A stretch of DNA of 64,000 nucleotides from Dactylorhiza incarnata (taxonomy: Eukaryota > Streptophyta > Magnoliopsida > Asparagales > Orchidaceae). The stretch covers positions 310,001 to 374,000 of the forward strand of contig JAWHQI010000610.1 in the NCBI GenBank assembly GCA_033032865.1, in the 5' to 3' direction. Both the position numbers and the translations under genes were made by a program. This document shows positions 11,183-22,507 of the stretch, piece after piece; position 1 is the stretch's first letter; each line of letters starts with the position of its first letter. A model generated the notes under the pieces. The model ran no database searches. It had not been told where the DNA came from and saw nothing but the letters and a program-made list of their open reading frames with translations.

Positions 11183-12739
11183 TGTTGGAACATGGTTTTC
11201 CGCATCCCTTTCATTTGAGAATAACAAATCCTTCTTGTATTTGATCTTGTTGTCATTGTGTTTTTAGCATGTAGGTATGGACAGTTTTGACACCAGGTAG
11301 CTGCAACAATGGTCTGGCACTAACCACAAGCTGAAGGATTGAAAGTTGCTTAACGCCAGGCGTTAAGCCTAACGCTGGGAATTAGCGCTAAATGAAAAAC
11401 TGCGTTTGACGAATTTGCGGTCGACGAACTTAAAGCTGCGTTCGACGAAATAGTAACTGCGTTCGACGCTCTGACGTTCGACAAAATTGCGGTCGACGAA
11501 AGAAGAAGCCCGTTCGACGAAATTGCGTTCGATGAAAGATGAAGCCAGTTCGACGAATTGTGTTCGACGAAATTATCTGTTTGACGAATTGGGGTGCCAG
11601 CTAATTAAAGATGAAACTCAACGCCAGGCGTTATATCTTAACGACGGGTGTTATCCTTTCGACGAAAATGGCGTTCGACGAAGATGCTGTTCGGAGAAGA
11701 TGGCGTGCCGTCTGATTAAAGAAAGTATCTCAACGCCAGGCGTTAGTCTTAACGCTGGGCGCTATCCGGTCGACGAATTTGGCAAGGAGAAAGCAGTCGT
11801 GATTGCAGGAGGAACATTAGGAATGATTTGCCCAACGCGTCGCGTTAGCCTTAACGCCAGCGTTGATATTGCCTAAAATAAAACATTCCTAAAGTGCAGA
11901 ATCTCCTTCCTCTTCTGAAGATCCAAGCCATTAATATATTGTTATACATGGTCAATGCCAAGCGTTAGGACTTAAAGCCGGCGTTAGCTCAAATTCTATA
12001 AATCAGAGGATTTTGTCTTCTCCGACTACTGATTGTCAAGAGCCCTACTCCAGCACTTCAGAAACTTTGTGAGGGCCGTATTTCAGATCAACACATCTCC
12101 CGCTCATATTTCAAAAGGAGGAATCAAAGGAGGCTTGGATCAACACGCAAACTCAACGCGAAGAACACACGCTTGGACTTCAACGATCTTCAGCGATTCT
12201 TCGGAGTCTCCTTCAGATTACCTCATAGGGAGTTTTATATTTATCTTTTGTATTTATCTTTTACTTTTATCTTTGTAATCTGTTCGTGAATTCGCCTCGT
12301 GTTGGCGACTAGGTCTGGGTAGGACTTAGGGAGTAATACGCCTCATGTTGGCGACTAGGTCTAGGGAGTAAGTCTAGGGGGTGCTCGAGGCCTTTCTGGT
12401 GATAGATTGGCTAGAGCGGCTTGAGGTCGTATCTGGGGAGAGATCGGCTAAAGCCAACCGGTTCGTGGGGATACGAGTCGGTATATAAAACAAAAAGGGT
12501 TTTCATATTATTCGCTTCGATTTCTAGCGTCATTGAAATCAGATTTTGTAATCAATTTTATAAATGATAATCATGTCTTTTCTTGTTTAATAAAATTGAT
12601 TTCATTTCTAATTTCATTATCTCTTTACTTTTTATTTAACTTACTTCGACCAAAATATCAAAAGTTTTCTATTAAAGTTTAAAGTTTTTAAAACCCTTAT
12701 TCACCCCCCCCCCCTCTAAGGGCGCCTACCGATCCAACA
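11183..12739 (+). repeat. 5' LTR of Sir1
   Basis: It is a direct repeat of 19545-21114. It contains many odd palindromes of two kinds: AACGCCAGGCGTTA and TTCGACGAA. A poly-C run precedes its 3' end (about 12706-12716). Confidence 0.9.
11345..11870. repeat. Clustered odd palindromes in the Sir1 LTR
   Basis: TTCGACGAA and close variants occur at least eight times, spaced about 20-40 bp. AACGCCAGGCGTTA or variants occur about five times. The same set recurs in the 3' LTR (about 19710-20240), and a copy of the second lies in the internal region at about 15530. SIRE LTRs are known for repeated short palindromes in their promoter area; a regulatory role here is inference. Confidence 0.75.
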
Positions 12740-12741
12740 AG

Positions 12742-12753
12742 TGGTATCAGAGC
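12742..12753 (+). other. Primer binding site of Sir1
   Basis: TGGTATCAGAGC, two bases after the LTR, is complementary to the 3' end of initiator-Met tRNA. Confidence 0.9.
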
Positions 12754-12788
12754 CAGGTTATTCCAAATCGGCTTAACAACCGGGAATA

Positions 12789-14297
12789 ATGGCTTCTCAT
12801 GATCTCACTTCTATTAGTGGGGGGAATTTTATGAAGAAGAAAAATCTCTTGCACCACCTTTATTCGAAGGAAGAAATTATAAAGGGTGGAAATTGTTAAT
12901 GAAAAGGTTTATTAAAACATTAGATATCAACGCTTGGGATATAGCAATAACAATACCAGCAGACGAATCAAATAAACAAGAGCGTCACCTAAATTGCAAA
13001 AGCTATGCATTATATTTTTTGTGATTTATCTCAAGATATTTTCAAATTAATATATTGCTTTTCTAGTGCATACAAAGTATGGAAATTTCTTGAAGAAATG
13101 TATGATTTTCCTCTTACAGGTATGGAACAAACACAAGAATTGGAGAACATACAAGCTTGCACAAATTTTCAAGAAAGCTCCTCTCATGACGGATCCATGA
13201 AGTGCACATCAAATGGAAGAGAAGAAGAAGTACTGTCTTCGGAAGAGGAGTGCCAAAAAGATGTCAAAGAAACTATGTGTTCAAATCGTGCCTCTCCCGA
13301 AAGCAATGTAAGGAAATCAAATCCCATTTTTTGTACTTCCATCTCTTCATTACAATTGCTTCAAACTACAAAGCGCAAAATTAAGAAATTAAAAAATGCT
13401 AATAAATATCTGCGCTTAGAAAATAAAAATTTAAAGGAAAAAATTAATGAAGAATCAAATTCTAATTCATCTAGTTCTACCCATGGATCCTTAGTTGAAA
13501 ACATTACACCTTGTATGGAATTTGATGATTTAAGAGAAAAATGCAAGGAACTTGAAAATGAACTTCTTTTTATAAAAGAACAAAATGAAAAATTATATTT
13601 AGAAAATTCATCTTTGATAAATGATTGTGCTAAGTGCAAAGACTATAAAATTGAAATTAAAGAGATAGATGAAATATTTGATGAATATAGAAATAACTAT
13701 CAAGATCATATAGATTCAATTGTTTCCACTCTTAAAAATAGCACAATCGCTTATAATAAAGCTAGACATAATTTGAAATTGAAGAATGATGAATTAAAAT
13801 AAAAAATCAACTTGCTTATGAAAATGGTAAATACAAATTCACAATATCAAACTATATCTAAAAACAAGTTGAATATGAATATGAACATCTTACCTAAGTT
13901 TAAAAATGGGAGTAAGGAACATAATGGATTTGTAAATCAAAATCAAAATCACCATAATTTACAATATCATGTTTCTCCCAACCTAAAATTAAATGCAAAC
14001 AAATTTCCTTCAAATTATAAATTCAAAAACCTTTTTGATCCAAATATTCAAGTAAATGATTATGGAAATTTGAAAACTACAAATAATGTTTTGCAAAATC
14101 ATCATGGAAATTTGACAAATAGAAATAACATTAAACCAAGGTTTGAATGGAGGCCCAAAGTTAAAGATAAAACACTAACTCCACTCAAAAGGGCACATTC
14201 GACCATATCTCCCCAAAAGCAAACACGATGTATTTGGGTACCCAAAGGAACCGTCACTCCCAATCCTCTTTGGGTACCTAAATCTCTCATTCATTAG
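12789..14297 (+). pseudogene. gag: Sir1 gag remnant
   Basis: The frame begins at ATG 12789 (MASHDLTS), the usual SIRE gag context, but is broken within 50 codons. Open pieces remain at 13005-13802 (265 aa) and 13812-14297 (161 aa). The first has a copia gag-like start (SAYKVWKFLEEMY) and then a long Lys/Glu/Asn coiled coil. The second is Asn-rich and ends with RCIWVPKGT and LWVPKSL, a segment typical of the end of SIRE gag. The usual CCHC knuckle was not found. At least three disruptions are present, so no functional protein is expected. Confidence 0.7.
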
Positions 14298-16451
14298 TAT
14301 ATAATCATTTGCATGAGTAGAAATCAACAAAAAAATCAATTATTCTACTTCATGATATGCTTGAATGTCTCTATTTTTTTATTTTCTTATTTTTTAAGGT
14401 ATCATGTTATGGTCATCTTATATATTATAGGAAATATGATCTTATCTCTTAAAACTTAATGAGTTTCTAAATCAAATTAACTAAAATTCAAAATCATATT
14501 TTATTTTGATGACCTACCTATTATTCTTATATTCATTACCTATATATATCATATAGTAATCATATAAAATTGAATTATAAATTTGCTATAAGACATGTTA
14601 ATCAAGATTAGGTTATTAAGCTTTATAGCCCACATCAACCAAATTAAAGAAATAACATGATCTAAAAGAAAGATCAAGATCTAAAAGAAAGCTCAATTAT
14701 CAATATGTTTTTGCTTGAATTATATGATTACATATCATGGTTGGTGTATTATCTACGTACTGTGTTTTATGTCAAGTTTAGACCGTAGAATCACCTTGAT
14801 ATCAATAACAACAAATCATAACATCACTTAATTCTAAGTCTTCAAATTGAATCTCTATCGATATAAAAGATATGCAATATTCTTATGGCATAATATGAAC
14901 TCATCATACTAGCATTATCAACTAATAAATATTATCATCCATGTTAGATATCTTATTATAATGAATCAATCTTAAAGAAGAACAATTGAAAGTTAAAACT
15001 CATAATAAACTATGTTGCTTTAATATCAAATATAATAAGAAATTAATCATGCATAAAAGTCATAGTTTATAAATTGATTCCATAATAAGATCAAATATAA
15101 AAAGAACAAAATGCTTAGGATGTCCATGATCGTTCTCCCACATTATGTGTCTCACCATAGCGGGGCTTGCGTGTAGACATATAGTTAGGGAATTATAATC
15201 TAGGACGTACCTAAATCATATATATTGCATACACTCTATATGATTAGATTATTCAAGCATTCCTGTTTATGATCGAACATGCTTATTTTGTGTTTTGCAT
15301 ATTTTATCTTTTTGAGCTCTAATGATCTTGTAAAACACAAATATATGAAAACCACATAAAAATATAAAAACTATTTTTGAATAAATAAAACATGCTTGAA
15401 TAACCTTCTAACCATTTCCAACGTCTCTGACATTTCTACCCTAAGAAGGTCTATATATATACTATCTATGTCAAAAGAAAAAATTTCAAAGATTCTCAAA
15501 AATCGAGTACTGTTTTGGCGTTAAGTACTTAACGCCAGGCGTTAGCTACTTTGGCCAAATTGAATTTCTGATTTTTCCAAAATATTTCTAATATTTTTCT
15601 AAAGACTTTTTCTCTGTTTATTTTCTCATTTTTGAAATTATTGTGTTATTAATTTGGTTGTTTTATTTCAAAATACAAAAAAAAATCAAACAATTTAAAA
15701 TGATCAAAAATATGTTTTTGTTGGTTGTTTTTGTTTTAACTCCTTACAAAATTGTGGTTTGACTATATGTCTTCACAAGAGCATATATCTTAGTCATTTT
15801 ATTTCAAATGGTCAAAATTGATTAGGCATACACATTAAGATTCTCTTCAATGTCCAATTTTAATTTCAAATTTTCTAAACATTGTTTTTGTCATGCCTTG
15901 ACCTTAATCTGATTATGTGCAATAAAATAGTCTATAGATAATTGTGTATGATTGCCTAGCATGCCTCTAAGTATGAGTAATGCTTTATGTTAATCAATGA
16001 ATTATACACTCACTATTTTGGTAATCTACATGTGCTCATAATCCTAGTCTTGCATGATTGTGTAGTGTAATAGTTTTAATATATTAAGTTGTATGTCTAA
16101 ATTACCTACACTGTCTGCTAAAAATAAATTTCATACACGATATAGAAGTGTTATTTCAATAATATTATTGTTTGCAACAACAAGTGAATTCGGAGACCTT
16201 TTGGCCCTTAATAAAAATCTAAAATAAAAAGCCAAAGATAACTCCACCAAGCACTACTCACCCTCCTGATAAGTCTTAATGAGCATTTAGAGGTTGAGCA
16301 CATTGGAAAGAATTGTAAAGTGTCTTGTGCAAACATATTTCTTTCTATCACTTCTATTTGTACACCGGATCACTAAAAATAAAAATCAATAAAATTGCTT
16401 ATGTGATCCCCCAAGCACTACTTCGCTCCCTGATAAGTCTTTATGAGCATT
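14298..16451. other. Non-coding internal region of Sir1
   Basis: The DNA is AT-rich with no open frame above about 60 codons that resembles a protein. A phrase TCTCACCATAGCGGGG followed by GTAGACAT occurs at about 15150 and again at about 17704, with a weaker copy near 18985, so this filler contains old internal duplications. Confidence 0.6.
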
Positions 16452-17000
16452 AGGGTTGATATCGAGTCGAGTTCGAGTGATTTTGGCTCGGCTCAAAATT
16501 GAAATTTTCGAGTCGAACTCGGCTCGAAATCGAAATCGATTTCGAGTCGATTCGACTCGACTTGAAATCGCTCGATTCTGAGCTGGCTCGAAATCGAATC
16601 GAGCTGGCTCGAAATCGAATTGAGCTGATTCAAAATCGAATCAAGCTGGCTCGAAATTAAGCAATTTTTCTCTTTATTCGTAATTGACTCAAAATTAAAT
16701 TGAGAAACATCTAAATTTAGCAAATAAAACAATTAAAACCTTCAATATTTTTATTTAGGTTTAAAATTTAGTATTTTTAATTTTAAAATAATAACATATT
16801 AATAAATAAATAATATTTTTAATCAATTCGAGTTGATTCAAATCATATTTCGAGCAATTCAGGGCTGACTCGAAATCGACTCGAAATCAGATTCGAGTCA
16901 AATTGAATCGACTCAAATTGAGTCGAATCAATTGTAACTGATTCCGATTCGGCTCAATATTCGAGCTACTTTCGAGTTTCGAATATTATGCTCAGCCTTA
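16452..17000. mobile_element. MITE-like insertion rich in TCGAGT / ACTCGA inverted motifs
   Basis: The element is 549 bp, flanked by a 9-bp direct repeat ATGAGCATT (16443-16451 and 17001-17009). Its ends, AGGGTTGATATCGAG and the complement of GCTCAGCCTTA, form a weak inverted repeat. The interior repeats TCGAGTCGA, GGCTCGAAATCGA and similar words on both strands. No coding capacity is seen. The duplication length suggests Mutator or hAT mobilisation. Confidence 0.5.
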
Positions 17001-17009
17001 ATGAGCATT

Positions 17010-17896
17010 GTGTGGGCGAAACACCTTGGTAGTTGTACGTATGTTATGTGCTTTGAAATTTTATTCTAGATGTGATGTGTGAAAGTAATTATATGATTAC
17101 AATCTTATTGTTGTTGTTACTATTTCACTACATATGTCATGTGTTTTGATTATTTCACTTGTATACTTTTATCAAAACACCTTATGCACACATCATTGTT
17201 TTTCATAAAGCTTCCACTCATGAGAATTGGATCCTAATGCAAACATTACATAATTCTCTAAAAACTCAAGTAAAAGCACTAGATTGCAATGCATGATTTC
17301 TACAATGTTTTCCTTGAAATACGAATTGGTTACATTGTAGTTATTATCTTTTTGAATATGTTAAATAATGCTTGCCTATTAGTTATGAAAATTTTCAAAG
17401 TTAAAATGCTCAAATGTGAAGAGCCTAGACATATTGTTGGAACGGTCAAACTATAACAAAAATACCACTCTTATTTGTTTTGTTTTTCCGCATTTCTCTA
17501 TCTAATCATGTATCCGTATATCATGTGCTCTCATGCTTATATTAAGTCTTAAATAACTCTGATTTATTAATGGACTTCAAAATAGCTATGTGAGTTGTGT
17601 GCTTAATAAATTCAAATAAAAATATAATTCCATAGTCTATGTACCTCTCATTATATTTAAAACACTTAAATGTTTCCAATAATTATTATTCATGACTTCA
17701 TATCTCACCATAGCGGGGGCGTAGGGTTGTAGACATTAGATTACCTAACCTCTAAGTCATGTCTTGTCCTTAACCGGGGAGAGTTCCAGTGGGGCCTTGC
17801 GAGGCACTGGGGGGAAAGAGTGCTAGGGTGAATTTTAGTCTAGTGTTTGCATATGGGACTAACACCCCAACTTACGGCATGTTTGCAGCTCCTCAT
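17010..17896. other. Non-coding internal region of Sir1, continued
   Basis: AT-rich sequence without recognisable genes. A TCTCACCATAGCGGGG duplicate lies at 17702-17717. Confidence 0.55.
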
Positions 17897-18967
17897 TGTT
17901 GGGTTTTCTATACCCCTAACAGGATGACATATCGAATATGCGCAGCGGAAATAATGACAAGAACAACCCAAAAGAGACAACGGATCTTGCGGTTTTCATG
18001 ATTCAAGAGAATAATCAAATCGAAATACAAAGTACCTTTGCGGGATTGAGTCAATACTCAACCAAGGTGCTCCAAGATGAAATTGGGTAGACAAAATCTG
18101 AGTTCCAAGAACCGAAATGTGTCGGCTCCTCTACAGCGATCCACACGAACGATGGAGAACCCTAGCTTCTTGTCGTACAAGAACTAGGTCGGAGAAGGAA
18201 GCTCTCAACGTCCCCACGGACTGCTAGATCCGATCCAGGGGAGGCTGCGACCGACGGCGGCGACTAGCGGCGGCAGAAAACGATCGGCGGACGGGAAGAA
18301 CGAGATGCCCTCGCGCGGAACAGTTCCGGTCGGCCGTTCTCGTCTAAATCGCGAAAAAGATTAAGTCCCCTGTAAACCTAAAATCGCATGCCCTTTTATA
18401 CTAAAACGCATAAATCAGGCTATCCGCAGACTAGAGGGAAAAGCAGAATATCTGTCCAGATTTACATTCACCGAATTCGACTAATAAATATAACCGAATT
18501 CGACTCAAATTCGGCGAAACCATTTCGACGAATTCGTCTATACAAATTCGGCTATATCATTTCGTCGAAACCCTTTCGTCGAACTGACATAATTCGGCTA
18601 AACCCTTTAGTCGAATCTGTTATAATTTCGGTTAATCATAATAGCCGAATTTCATTAGTCGAATCAAGCTAATTCGGTTAAACCCTTTAACCGAATTTGA
18701 CGCAATTCGGTTAAACCCTTTAGCCGAATTTGTCAAGTAAATACTCATTCGTTTAAACCCTTTAAACGATTTCCCGTTGAGACATTCTCAACTTAATTCC
18801 AAGCAGTCACATGATTGGTCCTCCACTCATATCCAATATGAGTAAGGCCAACACAATCCTTTCTCCAATTTCTCCAAACGTTTTTATGTGCGACCCTATA
18901 GGCTCATATTGCGTTGGCAGCAAGACTAACTATTGATTGCTTTGAGATCACCTCAGAAACTCCAACA
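17897..18967 (-). repeat. Solo copia-type LTR inside Sir1
   Basis: The segment is 1071 bp, from TGTTGGGTTTTC to CTCCAACA, with a perfect target duplication CTCAT (17892-17896 and 18968-18972). There is no second LTR or internal region, so it is a solo LTR left by recombination. A TATA box read on the minus strand (AGTATAAAAGG at about 18391-18401) suggests minus orientation. Bases 18470-18775 hold about eight loose repeats of AATTCGGTTAAACCCTTTAG. Confidence 0.85.
18470..18775. repeat. Short diverged tandem repeats (about 35-40 bp) in the solo LTR
   Basis: Units contain AATTCGGYTAAACCCTTTAG followed by TCGAATTTG, with TTCGTCGAA variants among them. They lie upstream of the minus-strand TATA box only if the LTR is read in plus; in minus orientation they lie 5' of the promoter. 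Confidence 0.65.
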
Positions 18968-18972
18968 CTCAT

Positions 18973-19544
18973 GCCCATCCGTCACTTAGTACGGGGCTAG
19001 GGTGTAGACATATTGTCTGGGTAGATTGGTTACTTGGAAATCATTACCTTTTCTTATGCTTAAAACTCTTATAAAGCAAGTGATTACATTCCTTTGGTAT
19101 AATCTTTGATTGATGTTCTTTCGCGCTTATCATATATTTTTCCGCTGTGCTACTCTCTCCCTTAGCTCGATCATGACTTACTTTATGTTTACACAAAACT
19201 CTTAATCTTCTCTTAGTTATGTCCCAACTTTTGTCTTCGTTATTCTAGTTTTGTTTCACTCCACCCTCTTTTGTTAATAACAAAGGAGGAGAATAAAATG
19301 TTAAATCATATTGATTAATGGAGTAGGATTCACTAGATTAAGGGCGAGCATGTATCTAGTTTATGGGAGTATACACTAAGGGAGAGCATCTTTGTAGGGG
19401 GAGCACAATGTTCAATGAAACTATAATTCTTATCATTATCTTATAAATTGCTTGTGTCATAAATCCTTTCAAAAAAAAACAAATGCTTTATCTATGAATC
19501 TGATTTATCTCTAATTGAATTTGTTATTATCAAAAGGGGGAGAT
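18973..19544 (+). other. 3' untranslated end of Sir1 with multiple purine tracts
   Basis: Purine-rich words occur at about 19281 (AAAGGAGGAGAA), 19341 (AAGGGCGAG), 19379 (AAGGGAGAG) and 19397 (AGGGGGAG). The final tract AAAAGGGGGAGA (19532-19543) abuts the LTR. Repeated tracts of this kind are characteristic of the SIRE lineage. Confidence 0.75.
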
Positions 19545-21114
19545 TGTTGGAACATGGTTTTCCACATCCCTTTGATTTGAGAATAACAAATCCTACTTGT
19601 ATTTGATCTTGTTGCCATTGTGTTTTTAGCATGTATGTATGGACAATTTTGACACCAGGTAGCTGCAACAATGATCTGGCACTAACCACAAGCTGGAGGA
19701 TTGAAAGTTGCTTAACGCCAGGCGTTACGCCTAAAGCTGGGCGTTAGCGCTAAATGAAAAGCTATGTTTGACAAATTTGCGGTCGAAGAACTAAAAGGTG
19801 CGTTCGACGAAATAGTAACTGCGTCCGACGCTCTGGCGTTCGACGAAATTGCGGTCGACGAAAGAAGAAGCCCGTTCGACGAACTCCATTCGACGAAATT
19901 GCGTTCGACGAAAGATGAAGCCAGTTTGACGAATTGTGTTCGACGAAATTATCTGTTCGACGAATTGGGGTGCCAGCTAATTAAAGATGAAACTCAACGC
20001 CAGGCGTTACATCTTAACGTCGGGCGCTATCCGTTCAACGAAAATGGCGTTCGATGAAGATGTTGTTCGGAGAAGATGGCGTGCCGTCTGATTAAAGAAA
20101 GAATCTCAACGCCAGGTGTTAGTCTTAACGCTGGGCGCTATCCGGTCGACGAATTTGGCAAGGAGAAAGCAGCCGTGATTGCAGGAGGAACATTAGGAAT
20201 GATTTGCCCAACGCGCCGCGTTAGCCTTAACGCCAGCGTTGATATTGCCTAAAATAAAACATTCCTAAAGTGCAGAATCTCCTTCCTCTTCTGAAGATCC
20301 GAGCCATTAATATATTGTTATACATGGTCAACGCCAGGCGTTAGGACTTAACACCGGCGTTAGCTCAAATTCTATAAATCGGAGGATTTTGTCTTCTCCG
20401 ACTACTGATTGTCAAGAGCCCTACTCCAGCACTTCAGAAACTTTGTGAGTCCGTATTTCAGATCAACACATCTCCCGCTCATATTTCAAAAGGAGGAATC
20501 AAAGGAGGCTTGGATCAACACGCTAACTCAACGCGAAGAACGCACGCTTGGACTTCAACCATCTTCAGCGATTCTTCGGCGTCTCCTTCCGATTACCTCA
20601 TAGGGAGTTTTATATTTATCTTTTGTATTTGTCTTTTACTTTTATCTTTGTAATCGGTTCGTGAATTCGCCTCGTGTTGGCGACTAGGTCTGGGTAGGAC
20701 TTAGGGAGTAATTCGCCTCGTGTTGGCGACTAGGTCTAGGGAGTAGGTCTAGGGGGTGCTTGAGGCCTTTCTGGTGATAGATTGGCTAGAGCGGCTTGAG
20801 GCCGTATCTGGGGAGAGATCGGCTAAAGCCAACCGGTTCGTGGGGATACGAGTTGGTATATAAAACAAAAAGGGTTTTCATATTATTCGCTTTGATTTCT
20901 AGCGTCATTGAAATCAGATTTTGTAATTAATTTTATAAATGATAATCATGTCTTCTTGTTTAATAAAATTGATTTCATTTCTAATTTCATTATCTCTTTA
21001 CTTTTGATTTAACTTACTTCGACCAAAATATCAAAAGTTTTCTATTAAAGCTTAAAGTTTTTAATACCCTTATTCACCCCCCCCCCCCCTCTAAGGGCGC
21101 CTACCGATCCAACA
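19545..21114 (+). repeat. 3' LTR of Sir1
   Basis: It is a 1570-bp copy of 11183-12739 with scattered substitutions and small indels, including a longer C run at about 21077-21089. It ends CCGATCCAACA. Confidence 0.9.
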
Positions 21115-21235
21115 TACGTCTCCTTTGTGAGCTCCCTCCCCGAGGCCCAGTGATGTCGAGGACGAAGAGGATGAGGAGGACGTTGATATTGATGGCGAGT
21201 ATGAAGACGATGATGGAGGTGAGGATGAGGCCTAG
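21115..21235 (+). pseudogene. Tat-a aORF-B, C-terminal acidic end
   Basis: This resumes the exon cut by Sir1. It encodes a run of Asp and Glu (about 21150-21230) and stops at TAG 21233-21235. The aORF-B of Tat-e and Tat-d also ends with a short acidic tail. An acidic C-terminus after a coiled coil is the shared feature. Confidence 0.5.
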
Positions 21236-21654
21236 TTTCCAGGGCACTTTTTGATTGCTCAGGGACATGTAAAACTATTGATTATGTAATACTTCAAATT
21301 ACACAAATGAAAGGAGATTTTTTGCTCGCCTGTTCTCTTATACTCGCCTATATTTCGGAAGTCGGTAGGCTCTTAGGCTCAAACTCAAGGAGTGCTCGCT
21401 AGGCTTATAGGCTCGAAGCGAGATTGAGTGATTGCCGTTACGACTGGTGCGATCTTGAGAGGTACTCACACCTGCATGCTCGCACCTGCATGCTCGCACC
21501 TGCATACTCGCCTATTTCAAAATCTTCGATAGTGCTTGAGTTGTGAAGGACACTTGAGGGGTCCCGCGGGATGCACACTCTCAAGGCTTCTTCTTGTACC
21601 TGATGAGAGTTGTTAAGACGTCGTGATAGCAATAATAAAGATCAGAAGAGTAAG
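21236..21654. other. 3' spacer of Tat-a
   Basis: This is the non-coding stretch between aORF-B and the tandem array. A 14-bp word GCTCGCACCTGCAT is repeated three times around 21463-21510. No gene is seen. Confidence 0.5.
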
Positions 21655-21978
21655 CAGGGAATGACTGTCGGGGAGGTCCAAGGGGACACACCATCCCGAG
21701 ATCTCCATCCTACTCGGATGCTGGAAGCTGATGAGTATGGAATGACAGTCGGGGAGGTCCAAGGGGACACACCATCCCGAGGCCTCCGTCCTACTGGGTT
21801 GCTGAATGCTGACGAGTGGGGAATGACAGTCGGGGAGGTCCAAGGGGACACACCATCCCGAGGTCTCCATCCTACTGCGTTGCTGAATGCTGACGAGTAG
21901 GGAATGACAGTCGGGGAGGTCTAAGGGGAGACACCATCCTGAGGCCTCCATCCTACTGCGTTGCTGAATGCTGACGAA
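21655..21978. repeat. Tandem array, four units of 81 bp (Tat-a spacer)
   Basis: ATGACAGTCGGGGAGGTCC starts at 21661 (one mismatch), 21742, 21823 and 21904, exactly 81 bp apart. The period is a multiple of three and the array is open in the plus frame (21610-21900) and on the minus strand. It lies between the accessory gene and antisense pol, as in Tat-e and Tat-d. Confidence 0.9.
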
Positions 21979-22507
21979 GGTCTTTCTCCTGGTACTCAAC
22001 AATCAAAAGGGATTAATCATACCAACTCATATGATTGGAATAAATGCAGAGAAGTTATGTTTTGTTACGAGCTTTTAACCTTTTAAGGGTAAATGACGCC
22101 TTTATTCAAGTCCTTTTGATCGGTTAAATTGGTCATCTCTTCGTCGAGTTAAGGGGCTGGTGTCCTGACTCTCCTCTGATAACTTCTTCAGTCGGATGAG
22201 AAGTGCAATCGGGGGGGGGGGGGGGGGGGTAACTCAGCCAACATGCACGGGGGGAGCTAATCTCAAGCATCAATGCAGAGGCTTGGTCATATGAGAACTC
22301 ACTTTCCAGGCGCTGTCCCACCACCTGACTTGAATTTTTATGAGAGTTAAGTCGGAGGCCTATCCCCCAAACCGGTCGTGGGGATCGATTTTACCTACTT
22401 TAAAAAGAGCTTCTAGAAGAAAAAGAACTCCAGCGGACCATGTTTCAGGGGGCGAGGAATTTATTGAAGTGAAGTAACTTTACAAAAGGGGGGCATACAC
22501 ACTCCCG
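21979..22507. other. Spacer between array and pol 3' end of Tat-a
   Basis: Non-coding. It includes a G run at about 22210-22230. Nothing else is recognised. Confidence 0.5.

Larger units (their letters stand above)
11183..21114 (+). mobile_element. Sir1: SIRE/Maximus-type copia element without pol
   Basis: The element is 9932 bp, bounded by LTRs TGTTGGAACATGG..CCGATCCAACA. The target duplication has one mismatch, TACCT (11178-11182) versus TACGT (21115-21119). The primer site TGGTATCAGAGC follows the 5' LTR. The tail has several purine-rich tracts and ends AAAAGGGGGAGATTG, a signature of SIRE/Maximus elements. Between a decayed gag and the tail I found no protease, integrase, reverse transcriptase or RNase H, so it is a non-autonomous derivative. 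LTR lengths (1557 and 1570 bp) and scattered substitutions show that it is older than Tek1 and Tat-e. Further insertions lie inside it at 16452 and 17897. Confidence 0.85.

Noticed and set aside
11183..21114. Sir1 as a Ty3 element
   Set aside because: The SIRE-type purine tail, Met primer site, copia-like gag pieces and LTR style all indicate the copia superfamily, even without pol.
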